This document shows, in pieces, positions 42,269 through 50,785 of a stretch of DNA of 64,000 nucleotides (the first letter of the stretch is position 1; every line of letters begins with the position of its first letter). The position numbers and the translations under genes were made by a program. This DNA is from Nonomuraea guangzhouensis. GTDB lineage: Bacteria > Actinomycetota > Actinomycetes > Streptosporangiales > Streptosporangiaceae. The notes below the pieces were generated by a model. The model searched no databases and had not been told where the DNA came from. It worked only from the letters and a program-made list of their open reading frames with translations. The DNA lies in assembly GCF_019396345.1 (NCBI RefSeq), contig NZ_JAHKRM010000025.1:62001-126000 (forward strand). Direction: 5' to 3'.

Positions 42269-43213
42269 TTAGAGCGCCTCGGCCGGCATCCCGCAGTCCT
42301 GTCCCGAAAGCACTTTGCCGCGAATCTGCTCTTCGACCCGGTAATCAAGAGTGGCGTACAGTTGCACGGCCGACTCGTTGGCGGGGAAAACGTTCAACGC
42401 CAGCAGGTGATTGCCGTGCCGAGCCGCGACCCGCTCCCCCACTCGCATGAGCGCGTGACCGTACCCGTGGCCGCGGCAGGCTTCCTCGACCCATACCGAG
42501 AAAACAAAGGCGCGGCCCGCCCAGCGATCGAGTTGAATCCAGATGGCCGCGATGGCCTCGCCCTCGGATTCGATCACGTGGAAGGAGTGGCCGGGCGTGT
42601 CCACACCCTCAGGCAGCTCCCGGTCAAGGGCGAGACGAGCCACGTCCCGCGCCTCCTGAGGCGACAGGCCTTCGCTCTCCAGGCTCTTGCCGTATGCGAC
42701 CGCCTCGCGCTCCAGCCATATCCGGAACTCATCCGCTCGCGGTTTCCGGTCAAGCGGGCCATCGGCAGGAGAAGGGCAGGCACCGATGGTTTTGGTCATG
42801 GTCTGCACATGCACGGAATAATCGCGGAACAATGCCACGTGCGCCGGGTCCGAGCCGTTGAGACCGGCATTCAATACCTTGACGCCACGGTCGGCACACC
42901 AATTCTCCGCGTGCTTCAACGCGGTCGTTCCGTACCCTTGCCCACGATCGGTTTCGGCGATCCAGATGTCATGCACGAATCCTTCGCCGGCCGCCGCCTC
43001 CACCGCGACGAAGCCCACTGCACGGCCGTTCGCCATGATGGCGAAAAGGGCGGAGTCAGCTGCGTCACGCCATCTGACAACGGAGGTCTCGACGGCCTCG
43101 GCGATATCGTCGGCGCGATATCCCCAGCCTTCATATCTGGCATGGAGTCGATTTTCCCAGTCCAGGCGCCACATATTGACGAGATCCGGCGTGGCCGGAT
43201 GAATCTCCACCAT
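42269..43213 (-). CDS. Tandem GNAT acetyltransferase (two GNAT domains)
   Basis: A 314-aa protein with two GNAT folds. The first (about 1-150) has FVHDIWIAETDRGQGYGTTA with the R/Q-G-x-G acetyl-CoA loop. The second (about 160-310) has FVFSVWVEEACRGHGYGHAL followed by LLALNVFPANESAVQLYATL. Fused double-GNAT proteins in actinomycetes include mycothiol synthase relatives and aminoglycoside or ribosomal acetyltransferases. The acceptor is unknown. Start ATG 43213 is near AAGG. It is 10 bp upstream of the histidine kinase gene and probably co-transcribed. Confidence 0.85.
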   Translation of the reverse strand: MVEIHPATPDLVNMWRLDWENRLHARYEGWGYRADDIAEAVETSVVRWRDAADSALFAIMANGRAVGFVAVEAAAGEGFVHDIWIAETDRGQGYGTTALKHAENWCADRGVKVLNAGLNGSDPAHVALFRDYSVHVQTMTKTIGACPSPADGPLDRKPRADEFRIWLEREAVAYGKSLESEGLSPQEARDVARLALDRELPEGVDTPGHSFHVIESEGEAIAAIWIQLDRWAGRAFVFSVWVEEACRGHGYGHALMRVGERVAARHGNHLLALNVFPANESAVQLYATLDYRVEEQIRGKVLSGQDCGMPAEAL

Positions 43214-43347
43214 CGTGCCTTGCTCCAACCGGGCGCCCAGAGGTTGATCATCGAAACACGGTGGAAGCGCCGGTGTCAACACAAACCTGACGCGGCGTCT
43301 CCGCCGACACCGCATCACGCGTGGACGGACACGCTACGCTCTCGCGC

Positions 43348-44916
43348 GTGTCCGAAATATCGGTTCCCGGGTATGAGATCCGGGGCGTCCTGGGGCAGGG
43401 TGGCTTCGGGATCGTCTACCTCGCGCTCCAGTCCGCCGTCGGCCGGGAGGTGGCGCTCAAGGTGGACAACCGGGTGCTGCTCTCCGACCGCGACCGGCGC
43501 CGCTTCCTGCGTGAGGTCACCGCGGCCGGCGCGCTGTCGGGGCATCCCCATGTCGTCCCCGTCTACGACGCCGGGCTGCTTCCGGACGGCCGGCCGTACA
43601 TGGTGCTCGAACTCTGTCCCGGCGGGTCCCTCTCAGGGCAGTGCCTGCGGCCGGACGCGGTGCGGGACGTCGGGGTGCGGATCGCCGACGCGCTGGCCGC
43701 GGCGCACGCCCAAGGCGTGCTTCACCGCGACGTCAAGCCCGCCAATCTGCTGCTCAACCGCTACGGGCAGGTGGCGCTGTCCGACTTCGGCCTGGCCACG
43801 ATGCCCGACTCCGGGCCCGACGCGTCGGTGACGCGGGAGTCGCTGACGCCCGCCTACGCCCCTCCGGAAGCGTTCGAGCTCGCCGAGCCGAGCGCTGCCG
43901 GTGACGTCTACTCACTCGCGGCCACGCTGTACGCGCTGCTGTCCGGGCGTCCGCCCCGTTTTCCGGAGAGCGGGGTGCCGAACCTGGCGATGGTGCTGGC
44001 GATGCATCGCCTGCCGGTTCCCGACATTCCGGGTGTGCCGCCGGCGCTGACGGCGGTTCTGCGTCAGGCGCTCGTCAGCGACCCGCACCAGCGGACGCCG
44101 AGCGCCGCCGCCTTGCGTGACGCGCTGACCGCCCTGCGACTCGACGCCGGTGAGCCGGCCGATCCGTACCAGATGGAGTACGCCGCATCGCCGTCTCGGC
44201 CCGGCCATGTCGGCACCGTCGACGACCGGTCCGTCAGCCGGCCCGTGGGGCATAGACGGCGGAGTGGTGGCGGCGGCCGGGATGTCCGGCGGGACGACAC
44301 CGTCGAGCCGGCCGCCCCCCGAGGCGTGTCCAGGGTGTTCCTGGTGATCGTGGCGGCCTGTGCGCTGGTGCTGGCGACCGGGGCGGGGGTGGTCATCTAC
44401 GATCACTTCACCCGCGCGCCAGAGACGGACCAGACCCCGCAAGCGACGGGAACGACCGCGCGGAAGACCCCGGCGGCTGCCCGGGTCGTCGGCGTGGAGA
44501 CCTACACCAAGGGATGCCCCGCCTCCGCTGTGCGCGGGGCGAACGCGTCGTGCGTCAGGGACTCCGAGTGCTGGGCCGGCCTGGTCGTCTCCGCGGGCGA
44601 CACGACGGCGAGGCGGCTTGGTTGCGAGGAGACCCATTCCTGGGAGACGTTCGCGATCGCCCCGCTTCCGGCCGACTCCCTCACCTACGACCAGCGTGAT
44701 CTGGCGAGACATCCCCTGGTGAAGAAGGTCTGCTCCACGGCCGTCCTGCTGGCCACGCGGTACGGCGCGGCCAAGAACATCGCCGGCGACAAGTGGCTCG
44801 CGGATGTGATGCCGCCTTCGTCGGCGCAGTTCGATGACGGCGTACGGGTCTACCGGTGTGTCGGTGCCCTGGCAGGTGCGGAGAGCTCCGGCTCTGTCTT
44901 CCGGCCTTCCTCATGA
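43348..44916 (+). CDS. Ser/Thr protein kinase with septum-formation-like extracellular domain
   Basis: A 522-aa transmembrane kinase. The kinase domain (about 5-265) has the Gly loop LGQGGFGIVYLAL, Lys in VALKVDN, catalytic VLHRDVKPANLLL, and DFG in LSDFGLATM. One helix (FLVIVAACALVLATGAGVVI) follows a basic/Pro linker. The extracellular part, with four or more cysteines, reads GCEETHSWETFA and SDSECWAGL-like blocks, similar to the Septum_form family. Start GTG 43348 has a -10-like TACGCT a few bases before it, suggesting a leaderless transcript; GTG 43321 is an alternative. It ends in an ATGA overlap with a truncated lipoprotein gene. Confidence 0.84.
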   Translation: MSEISVPGYEIRGVLGQGGFGIVYLALQSAVGREVALKVDNRVLLSDRDRRRFLREVTAAGALSGHPHVVPVYDAGLLPDGRPYMVLELCPGGSLSGQCLRPDAVRDVGVRIADALAAAHAQGVLHRDVKPANLLLNRYGQVALSDFGLATMPDSGPDASVTRESLTPAYAPPEAFELAEPSAAGDVYSLAATLYALLSGRPPRFPESGVPNLAMVLAMHRLPVPDIPGVPPALTAVLRQALVSDPHQRTPSAAALRDALTALRLDAGEPADPYQMEYAASPSRPGHVGTVDDRSVSRPVGHRRRSGGGGRDVRRDDTVEPAAPRGVSRVFLVIVAACALVLATGAGVVIYDHFTRAPETDQTPQATGTTARKTPAAARVVGVETYTKGCPASAVRGANASCVRDSECWAGLVVSAGDTTARRLGCEETHSWETFAIAPLPADSLTYDQRDLARHPLVKKVCSTAVLLATRYGAAKNIAGDKWLADVMPPSSAQFDDGVRVYRCVGALAGAESSGSVFRPSS

Positions 44917-45060
44917 GAGGCAGACTGGTACTCGTCACCTTGGCGGCGGTGCTGACATCGGCCGGATGTACGGCCGGCTCGCAACCGGTTTCTGATGAGA
45001 CCCACGCGGTGCAGGCGAGCGGCACCCCGGTCGCCACCCGCCCCAACCCGTCCGATGTCC
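44913..45060 (+). pseudogene. Truncated lipoprotein gene, paralogue of the intact gene at 50786
   Basis: It starts at ATG 44913 inside the kinase stop (ATGA). The signal peptide with lipobox LTSAGC and the following Ser/Thr-rich linker ending QASGTPVATRP match the N-terminus of the 378-aa lipoprotein at 50786 (about 80 percent DNA identity over about 120 bp by eye). Homology ends near 45050; beyond that the frame runs antisense into the kinase-RidA gene. The propeller domain is missing. The break coincides with the left edge of the 45.1-50.8 kb island. Confidence 0.7.
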
Positions 45061-45082
45061 GGGGTGTGCCACGTCATCATGT

Positions 45083-46555
45083 TCATGGTCCGACGACGGC
45101 CTGGGCGTCGATCTCGACGAGCATGACTTCATGTGGCAGTTCGACGAACACCGTGGTGCGGCATGGCTTCGGGCCGTCCTTGACGTGCTCTTCGATGAAC
45201 TCGGCGTAGACCTCGTTCATCGCGGCGAAGTCCGCGCGCTGGGTCAGGTAGACACGGAACATCACCACGTCGGAGACCTGAGCTCCGCCTGCTTCGAGGA
45301 TGGCGCGGACGTTCTCCAGGGTGCGGCGGGTCTGGGCCCTGACGTCGCCTTCGTGGAGGTAGGCGCCGGTGGCCGGGTCCTGGGGTCCCTGGCCGGAGAC
45401 TTGCAGAATCGGTCCCTTGCGCACGCCCTGGGAGAAGACCCAGGCGGGTGCCGGGGCCTGGTCGGTGCGGATCTCGCGCGTCGGGATCGCGGTCTGGCTC
45501 ATCGTGGGTGCTCCTTGTGGGGAATGGGGGAATGGTGGGGGGGTGCAGGTCAGGCGAAGGGCGGACCATGCTGCGTTGTCGAGTGCGAGGTGGCGGTCGA
45601 GGGTGTCGCGGGTCGGGACAGCGGGGACATCCTCCCGGGTGCTGAGCGTCGCGGCGGCCACGAGATGGCCCAGGCGAAGTCCGTTCGCCGGGGTGCCGCC
45701 TTCGAGGAGTGCTGCGAGGTAGCCGGCAGCGAAGGCGTCGCCGGCTCCGACGGGTTCGACGACCCGCGCGGCGGGGGTGGGGACGAAGGTTTCCGCACCG
45801 TCGGCGTTGTACGCCGTGGCTCCGTGCCCGGCGTCCTTGACGACCAGCACTGGGCGGGGGCCGAGCAGATCGCGGACTTCTTGCGCCGTGCGGGTGTCCC
45901 ACAGGGTCTCGGCTTCGTCGCGTCCGACGAACACGAGGTCTGCGCCGCGGGCCAACTCCAGCAGCAGCGGAGCGGCCTCGGCCGGGCGGTGCCGCCACAG
46001 AGCCGGGCGGTAGTTGACGTCGAAGGAGATGACCGGAGCTGGGACGGCCCGCCGGGAGATGATGCCGGTGACCAGCTCGGCGCAGCTGTCCGAGAGTGCG
46101 GCGGTGATGCCGGAGAGGTGCAGCACCCGAGCCCGGTGCAGCAGCGGAAGGCCCGCCAGATCAGGATCCATGGCGGTTGCCGCGGAGTCCCGGCGGTAGT
46201 AGTAAGTGCCGGTTCCTTCGGGACCAGTGTCCTTGAAGTAGACGCCGGTCGGCCGCACCGGGTCGGTCTCGACGGCGGAGACATCGACGCCGCGGGCGGT
46301 GAGGTCTTCCAGGACGCGCCGTCCGAGGGGGTCGTCGCCCACTCGGCCCAGCCAGGCGGCGCTGTGCCCCAGGGCGACGAGAGCACAGGCCACATTGGAC
46401 TCCGCTCCGCCCACAGCCAGCGCCAGTACTCTCTGGTGTGCGAGAGGCCGGGCATCTGGGGGGCTGAGAACGGCCATGGTTTCCCCGATGCACACCACGT
46501 CGGTTTTGGACGCGGAGCCGGAGGGCGCGTGGGGAGAGGCGGGTGGGATGAGCAC
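45083..46555 (-). CDS. 2-keto-3-deoxygluconate kinase fused in frame to RidA
   Basis: A 490-aa protein. Residues 18-335 are a PfkB kinase close to KDG kinases (VVCIGETMAVLSPPDA, GGAESNVACALVALG, PTGVYFKD, TYYYRRDSAA, and catalytic VEPVGAGDAFAAGYL). Residues 352-490 are a RidA/YjgF imine deaminase domain (GPILQVSGQGPQDPATGAYL, EAGGAQVSDVVMFRVYLTQR, VELPHEVMLVEIDA, with the conserved Arg in PCRTTVFVE). The linker TCTPPPFPHSPQGAPT reads through what looks like a former ribosome site: AAGGAG eight bases before ATG 45502. Separate RidA could therefore also be made. It ends the ABC operon. Start GTG 46555 follows AAGGAA. Confidence 0.85.
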   Translation of the reverse strand: MLIPPASPHAPSGSASKTDVVCIGETMAVLSPPDARPLAHQRVLALAVGGAESNVACALVALGHSAAWLGRVGDDPLGRRVLEDLTARGVDVSAVETDPVRPTGVYFKDTGPEGTGTYYYRRDSAATAMDPDLAGLPLLHRARVLHLSGITAALSDSCAELVTGIISRRAVPAPVISFDVNYRPALWRHRPAEAAPLLLELARGADLVFVGRDEAETLWDTRTAQEVRDLLGPRPVLVVKDAGHGATAYNADGAETFVPTPAARVVEPVGAGDAFAAGYLAALLEGGTPANGLRLGHLVAAATLSTREDVPAVPTRDTLDRHLALDNAAWSALRLTCTPPPFPHSPQGAPTMSQTAIPTREIRTDQAPAPAWVFSQGVRKGPILQVSGQGPQDPATGAYLHEGDVRAQTRRTLENVRAILEAGGAQVSDVVMFRVYLTQRADFAAMNEVYAEFIEEHVKDGPKPCRTTVFVELPHEVMLVEIDAQAVVGP

Positions 46556-46610
46556 GAAGGTTCCTTCTGCGGGTACTCACAAAGAAGTGTCGGGACGGAA
46601 GGAGTGCCTC

Positions 46611-47384
46611 TCACGTGTCCAGGACACGGTGCAGGAACTGCTGGGTGCGCTGTTCCGTAGGACTGCCGAAGACCTGCTCAGGGGAGCCTTGTTCGAGGAC
46701 GACGCCGCCGTCCATGAACACGACCCGGTCGGCGGTGTCCTTGGCGAAGCGCATCTCGTGGGTGACGACGACCATGGTCATGCCGTCCTCGGCGAGAGAA
46801 CGCATGACGCCGGTGACCTCACCGACGAGTTCGGGGTCGAGGGCGGAGGTCGGTTCGTCGAAGAACATGATCGCGGGGTCCATGGCGAGGGCGCGGGCGA
46901 TGGCGACGCGCTGCTGCTGGCCTCCGGAGAGCTGTGCGGGATAGGAGCCGGCCTTGTCGGCGAGCCCGACCCGCTTCAGGGCGGCCCGGCCGCGCTCCTC
47001 GGCCTCCGCGCGGGACAGCTTTCTGACCTTCAGCAGGGCGAGCGTGACGTTGCCCAGCGCGGTCTTGTGGGGGAAGAGGTTGAACTGCTGGAAGACCATC
47101 CCGACGTGCCCGAAGATCTCAGGCGCGCGCTTGCGGTCGTGCAGTGGGACACCGCCCACCCACACCTCGCCGCTGTCCGCGCGCTCCAGGTCGCACATGA
47201 TGCGCAGCAGGGTGCTCTTGCCCGAGCCACTGGCGCCGATGAGGACGACGACCTCGCCCGGCTCCACGTCGATATCGACTCCCTTGAGGACCTCCAGGTC
47301 ACCGAAGCGCTTGTGCACACCGGACAGAGAGATCCGCGAGGTGGTCACCGCCTTCTGTTGGGCGTCGAGGTCGATCATCATCAT
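46611..47384 (-). CDS. Polar amino acid-type ABC transporter ATP-binding protein (GlnQ-like)
   Basis: A 257-aa importer ATPase. Walker A GASGSGKSTLL, Q-loop GMVFQQFNLFPHKT, signature LSGGQQQRVAIARAL, Walker B IMFFDEPTSALDP and H-loop VVTHEM are all present. The sequence places it in the GlnQ/HisP polar-amino-acid class. The start is in ATGATGATG at 47384, overlapping the permease stop (ATGA). It lies 55 bp before the kinase-RidA gene in the same operon. The ligand is predicted to be small and zwitterionic. Confidence 0.92.
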   Translation of the reverse strand: MMMIDLDAQQKAVTTSRISLSGVHKRFGDLEVLKGVDIDVEPGEVVVLIGASGSGKSTLLRIMCDLERADSGEVWVGGVPLHDRKRAPEIFGHVGMVFQQFNLFPHKTALGNVTLALLKVRKLSRAEAEERGRAALKRVGLADKAGSYPAQLSGGQQQRVAIARALAMDPAIMFFDEPTSALDPELVGEVTGVMRSLAEDGMTMVVVTHEMRFAKDTADRVVFMDGGVVLEQGSPEQVFGSPTEQRTQQFLHRVLDT

Positions 47385-48031
47385 GCGGTGACAGCCTTTC
47401 GCTCCATGCGCCGCACGAGCAGCGACAGGGGGTAACAGGTGACGAAGTAGAGGACGGCGACGGCGATGTAGGACGTGGCGGGATCGCCCACGCGGTCGAT
47501 GACGGCCTGTCCCTGGCGGACGAGTTCGACGTAGCCGATCACGACGGCGATGGAGGTGTCCTTGATCAGGGAGAGGTACTGGCCGACGAGCGGGGGAAGG
47601 ACGATTGCCCGGGTCTGGGGAAGGATGACGCTGGCAAACGTCTGGATCCGGGGCAGGCCCAGTACCCGTGCCGCCTCCCACTGGCCGCGGGGCACCGCCT
47701 CGATGCCGGCCCGGAAGATCTCCGCGATGTAGGCGCCCTGGTAGAGCGTCAGGGCGAGCAGGGCCGCGCCGAAGACAGTGATGCCGGGCAAGCCCAGGTA
47801 GGCCGCGCCGAAGTAGAGGAAGAGCATCTGGATCAGCAGTGGCGTGCCGCGGAAGACCTCCAGATAGCTGCGGGCGAGCTGGGCCAGGACCGGGATGCGG
47901 CTGGTGCGCACGGCCGCGACGACCAGCCCGAGCAGGGTCCCGGTGGCGATCGCCGCGAGCGAGAGCAGTGCAGTGGCCCACAGGCCGGAGACGTACAGGT
48001 CACGGTTCGACCAGATGATCGACCAGTCCAT
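47381..48031 (-). CDS. Polar amino acid-type ABC transporter permease (second)
   Basis: A 216-aa HisMQ-type permease with about five helices. The family block EVFRGTPLLIQMLFLYFG follows helix 2 and the coupling loop reads GIEAVPRGQWEAARVLGLP. It starts one base inside the stop of the preceding permease (TGATG) and overlaps the ATPase start. The two permeases form a heterodimer. It opens MDWSIIWSNRDLYVSGLWAT, without a signal peptide. Confidence 0.9.
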   Translation of the reverse strand: MDWSIIWSNRDLYVSGLWATALLSLAAIATGTLLGLVVAAVRTSRIPVLAQLARSYLEVFRGTPLLIQMLFLYFGAAYLGLPGITVFGAALLALTLYQGAYIAEIFRAGIEAVPRGQWEAARVLGLPRIQTFASVILPQTRAIVLPPLVGQYLSLIKDTSIAVVIGYVELVRQGQAVIDRVGDPATSYIAVAVLYFVTCYPLSLLVRRMERKAVTA

Positions 48032-48774
48032 CAGACCTCCGTCTCGACGGGGCGCGCGGAACGCGCCGGCAGCAGCCGGCGTACGGCACTGAGGGGACGG
48101 GGCCGCTCGGAGGGACGCAGTGGGGGCTTGAACGCGACCCGCCCGACGAGTCCCGCCACGAAGACGACCGCGTTGGTGAGGACCAGGTAGAGCACCGCGG
48201 CGATGCCGAAGACCTGCACGGTCAGCAGCGTGCGGGAGTTGATGACCATCGCCGTGCCCGTCAGCTCAGGGACGGAGATGGCGGACAGCAGCGACGAACC
48301 CAAGATGATCTGCACGAGCTGGTTCACCACTGCGGGGTAGACGTTGCGCAGGGCCTGCGGAAGCACCACATGCGCGAACGTGCGCAGCGGGCCCAGGGCC
48401 AGTACCCGTGCGGCTTCACGCTGACCGCGTGGGACGGCCTGGATGCCGGCGCGGAAGATCTCGGCGAGGTACGCGCCGACGTTCACGCCGAGGGCCAGCA
48501 CTCCCGCCTGCACCGGGCTCAGCCGCAGACCGGCCGACGGGAGCGCGAAGTAGGCGACGAACATCTGCAGCAGCACCGGCGTGTTGCGCATGACCTCGAC
48601 GTAGACGGCGGCGGGCGCACGCAGCACCGTGTAGCGGGATCTGCGGGCCAGGGCGCCGAGCAGGCCGAGGACGAGGGCGAGCGCGAAGGCCGCGAGCGAG
48701 AGCTTCAGGGACAGCCAGGCCGCGTCGAGATAGGTAGCCCAGTCCCGGAGGGCGTAGGTCCAATCAACGAACAT
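48031..48774 (-). CDS. Polar amino acid-type ABC transporter permease (first)
   Basis: A 247-aa HisMQ-type permease. The segment YVEVMRNTPVLLQMFVAYFA carries the family NTP motif. The coupling loop is GIQAVPRGQREAARVLALGP. A basic Pro-rich cytoplasmic tail (about 30 aa) follows the last helix. Start ATG 48774 follows GGAGGAG by five bases. It is 46 bp downstream of the binding-protein gene. Confidence 0.9.
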   Translation of the reverse strand: MFVDWTYALRDWATYLDAAWLSLKLSLAAFALALVLGLLGALARRSRYTVLRAPAAVYVEVMRNTPVLLQMFVAYFALPSAGLRLSPVQAGVLALGVNVGAYLAEIFRAGIQAVPRGQREAARVLALGPLRTFAHVVLPQALRNVYPAVVNQLVQIILGSSLLSAISVPELTGTAMVINSRTLLTVQVFGIAAVLYLVLTNAVVFVAGLVGRVAFKPPLRPSERPRPLSAVRRLLPARSARPVETEV

Positions 48775-48820
48775 GGGACTCCTCCATGGGGCGGCGGCAG
48801 GGCCGCCGCCCAACCGGGAC

Positions 48821-49657
48821 TCAGTAGGACGGGTTGAGCGGGAAGACTCGGTCGACGCCGAACCACTTCTTGTAGAGGGTGTTGGCCTGCCCGGAGGTGT
48901 TGAACTCCCGCAGCCACGTGTTGACCCACTGCAGCCAGGTGGCGTCGCCCGGCGGAACGCCGATGCCGTTGTACTCCAGCGGCACGACGGAGTCCTTGGT
49001 GACCTTGAGGGAGGGGTCCTGCTTGGCCTGGAAGTTGAGGAAGTTGGAGTCCTCGACCATGGCGTCGGCCTGGCCCTGCTTGACGGCGAGCACGGCGGCG
49101 GAGGAGGTGTCGTACTCCTGGATCTTCGCCTTGGGGTTGCCGGTCTTGACCGCGTCGCCGTTGGTGGATCCCTTGGTCACGGCGACCGTCTTGCCGCCGA
49201 GGTCGTTCAGGGTGGAGATGCCGCTGTCCTTCTTCACCAGCATCACCTCACCCGCGACGATGTAGGGGTCGCTGAAGGCGACCTGCTTCGCCCGCTCGGC
49301 GGTAGTGGTGAAGTTGCAGACCACCGCATCGACCTTCTTGGTCTGCAGGTTGGGAATGCGGTTCGCGGACGTGGTGTCGATGATGTGGACCTTGACACCG
49401 AGCGCAGTGGCCATCGCGGTGGCAACGTCGACGTCGAAGCCCTGTGGCTTGTTGCTCTGGTCCATCGAGCCGAACGGCGGAAACGTCAGGCAGCTGGCGA
49501 CGTTGAGGGTGCCGCGCTTGATGACGTCCTGGAGCGTCGAGGACTGCTGGTTCGCAGCCGAGGTGCCGCTGCTGGACGTGCAGGCGGCGAGGGATGCGGC
49601 AGCGGCCACACCGATACAAGTGATCATCAGAGCGCGGGTACGGTGACGAAGTCTCAT
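48821..49657 (-). CDS. Polar amino acid-type substrate-binding lipoprotein (SBP family 3)
   Basis: A 278-aa ligand-binding lipoprotein heading the operon. The signal peptide has MRLRHRTRA, a hydrophobic core and lipobox SLAAC. The SBP_bac_3 pattern follows: GTLNVASCLTFPPFG, GFDVDVATAMATALG, VVCNFTTTAERAKQVAFSDP and GVPPGDATWLQWVN. The Arg that clamps a ligand carboxylate is in TAERAKQV, so the ligand should have a carboxylate. Start ATG 49657 is preferred over 49666, which abuts GGAAGGG. The gene is divergent from an IclR regulator with repeated sites between. Confidence 0.9.
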   Translation of the reverse strand: MRLRHRTRALMITCIGVAAAASLAACTSSSGTSAANQQSSTLQDVIKRGTLNVASCLTFPPFGSMDQSNKPQGFDVDVATAMATALGVKVHIIDTTSANRIPNLQTKKVDAVVCNFTTTAERAKQVAFSDPYIVAGEVMLVKKDSGISTLNDLGGKTVAVTKGSTNGDAVKTGNPKAKIQEYDTSSAAVLAVKQGQADAMVEDSNFLNFQAKQDPSLKVTKDSVVPLEYNGIGVPPGDATWLQWVNTWLREFNTSGQANTLYKKWFGVDRVFPLNPSY

Positions 49658-49740
49658 CACGTGCATTCCCTTCCGGGAGGGTTGAGGGCGAGCCTGGGCG
49701 ACCGGAGAAGGGAAGATCACCATCGATGGCCTGCTACGTT

Positions 49741-49759
49741 ATGCTATGCAGAATGGCAT
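49741..49759. promoter_or_regulatory. IclR operator candidate, copy 1 (19-bp imperfect palindrome)
   Basis: ATGCTATGCAGAATGGCAT is 14 of 19 self-complementary. Its core TGCTATGCAGAATGG recurs at 49838-49852 with 13 of 15 identities. Both lie between the divergent transporter operon and the IclR gene. Confidence 0.55.
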
Positions 49760-49837
49760 TCCACATAATGTTGGGGAGATTAGCCCGGCTGTCCCGCCGC
49801 CGTCAACGGTCGATTTCAACATATGACACTTCATCTT

Positions 49838-49852
49838 GCTATGCAGTACGGT
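49838..49852. promoter_or_regulatory. IclR operator candidate, copy 2
   Basis: TGCTATGCAGTACGG is a direct repeat of the core in copy 1, 96 bp away. It is nearer the IclR start codon and may serve autoregulation. The phase, about nine helical turns, would allow cooperative binding. Confidence 0.5.
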
Positions 49853-49921
49853 AGGGTGCCGGTGGTCCCCGCAGTGGACCCGTGATCGCCCTCGCAACGC
49901 ATCTCCCCAGGAGGAACCGGC

Positions 49922-50752
49922 GTGCCTTCGCTCGACAGCGCGAACCAGAACCCTGACATGCCCGGGACCCGTCGCAACGCCTCGACATCCCTGCGACGTG
50001 CGCTGAGCATCCTGATGTACCTGGCCGAAGATGACAGTCATCCGCAGGGGACCTCGCTCACCGACCTCGCCACCGGTCTCCAGATGAGCAAATCCACCGT
50101 GCTGCGGCTCCTCGCCCCGCTACGCGAGACGCGGCTGGTGGACCAGGATCCGGAGAGCGGCCACTACCGGCTCGGGCCGGAGAACGCCCTGCTCGGGCAG
50201 CTCTACCTGGAGCGCCTCGACATCCGGCGCACGGCGTCGCCGCTGCTGCACCAGCTCGCCCAGGACGTGCGCGAAGCGGTTCACCTGGTCAGCTTCGATC
50301 CCCCCGAGATCGTCTACATCGACAAAGTCGAGAGCCCCCAGGCCGTCCGCATGCATTCCCGGGTCGGCGGGCGCCAGCCGGCCTACTGCACCGCCACCGG
50401 AAAGGCCTTCCTCGCTCACGCCCCAGACGATGTCGTCGCCAAGGTGATAGCGGCCGGCATGCCCGCCCGCACACCGGCCACCATCACCTCGCCCGATCAA
50501 CTGCGCGCCGAAGTCGCCCGCATCCGCGAGCGCGGCTACGCCATCGACGACGTGGAGAACGAACTCGACATCCGCTGCGTGGCCGCACCGGCTTTCAACC
50601 ACAGCGGGGCCGTCGTCACCGCAGTCAGCATCTCCGGCCCGGCCTCCCGCGTGACGCACGACCGCCTCGAAGAGATCGGAAGGCAGGTCATCAAGACGGC
50701 GCAGGCCCTGACCGACCGCCTAGGCGGAATTGCTCCGACATCTCAGGCTTAG
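49922..50752 (+). CDS. IclR family transcriptional regulator of the ABC/kinase-RidA operon
   Basis: A 276-aa regulator. The winged helix (about 20-85) has TSLTDLATGLQMSKSTVLRL. The effector domain has EAVHLVSFDPPEIVYIDKVE, GGRQPAYCTATGKAFLAHAP and DDVENELDIRCVAAPAF. Start GTG 49922 follows AGGAGG by eight bases. It is divergent from the binding-protein gene across 264 bp holding two related operator-like sites. The probable effector is a 2-keto-sugar acid or the imported ligand. Confidence 0.9.
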   Translation: MPSLDSANQNPDMPGTRRNASTSLRRALSILMYLAEDDSHPQGTSLTDLATGLQMSKSTVLRLLAPLRETRLVDQDPESGHYRLGPENALLGQLYLERLDIRRTASPLLHQLAQDVREAVHLVSFDPPEIVYIDKVESPQAVRMHSRVGGRQPAYCTATGKAFLAHAPDDVVAKVIAAGMPARTPATITSPDQLRAEVARIRERGYAIDDVENELDIRCVAAPAFNHSGAVVTAVSISGPASRVTHDRLEEIGRQVIKTAQALTDRLGGIAPTSQA

Positions 50753-50785
50753 GGATCGGCTCGTAGGGATCAGCGAGGAGGCGGG

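Noticed and set aside
45502..45520. Simple annotation of RidA as a separate gene
   Set aside because: A good ribosome site supports internal initiation, but no stop codon separates it from the kinase. It is therefore described within the fusion rather than as an independent gene.
46611..47981. Apparent 456-codon permease-ATPase fusion
   Set aside because: The first 195 codons are the wrong frame of the permease gene. The ATPase has its own start at 47384 overlapping the permease stop.
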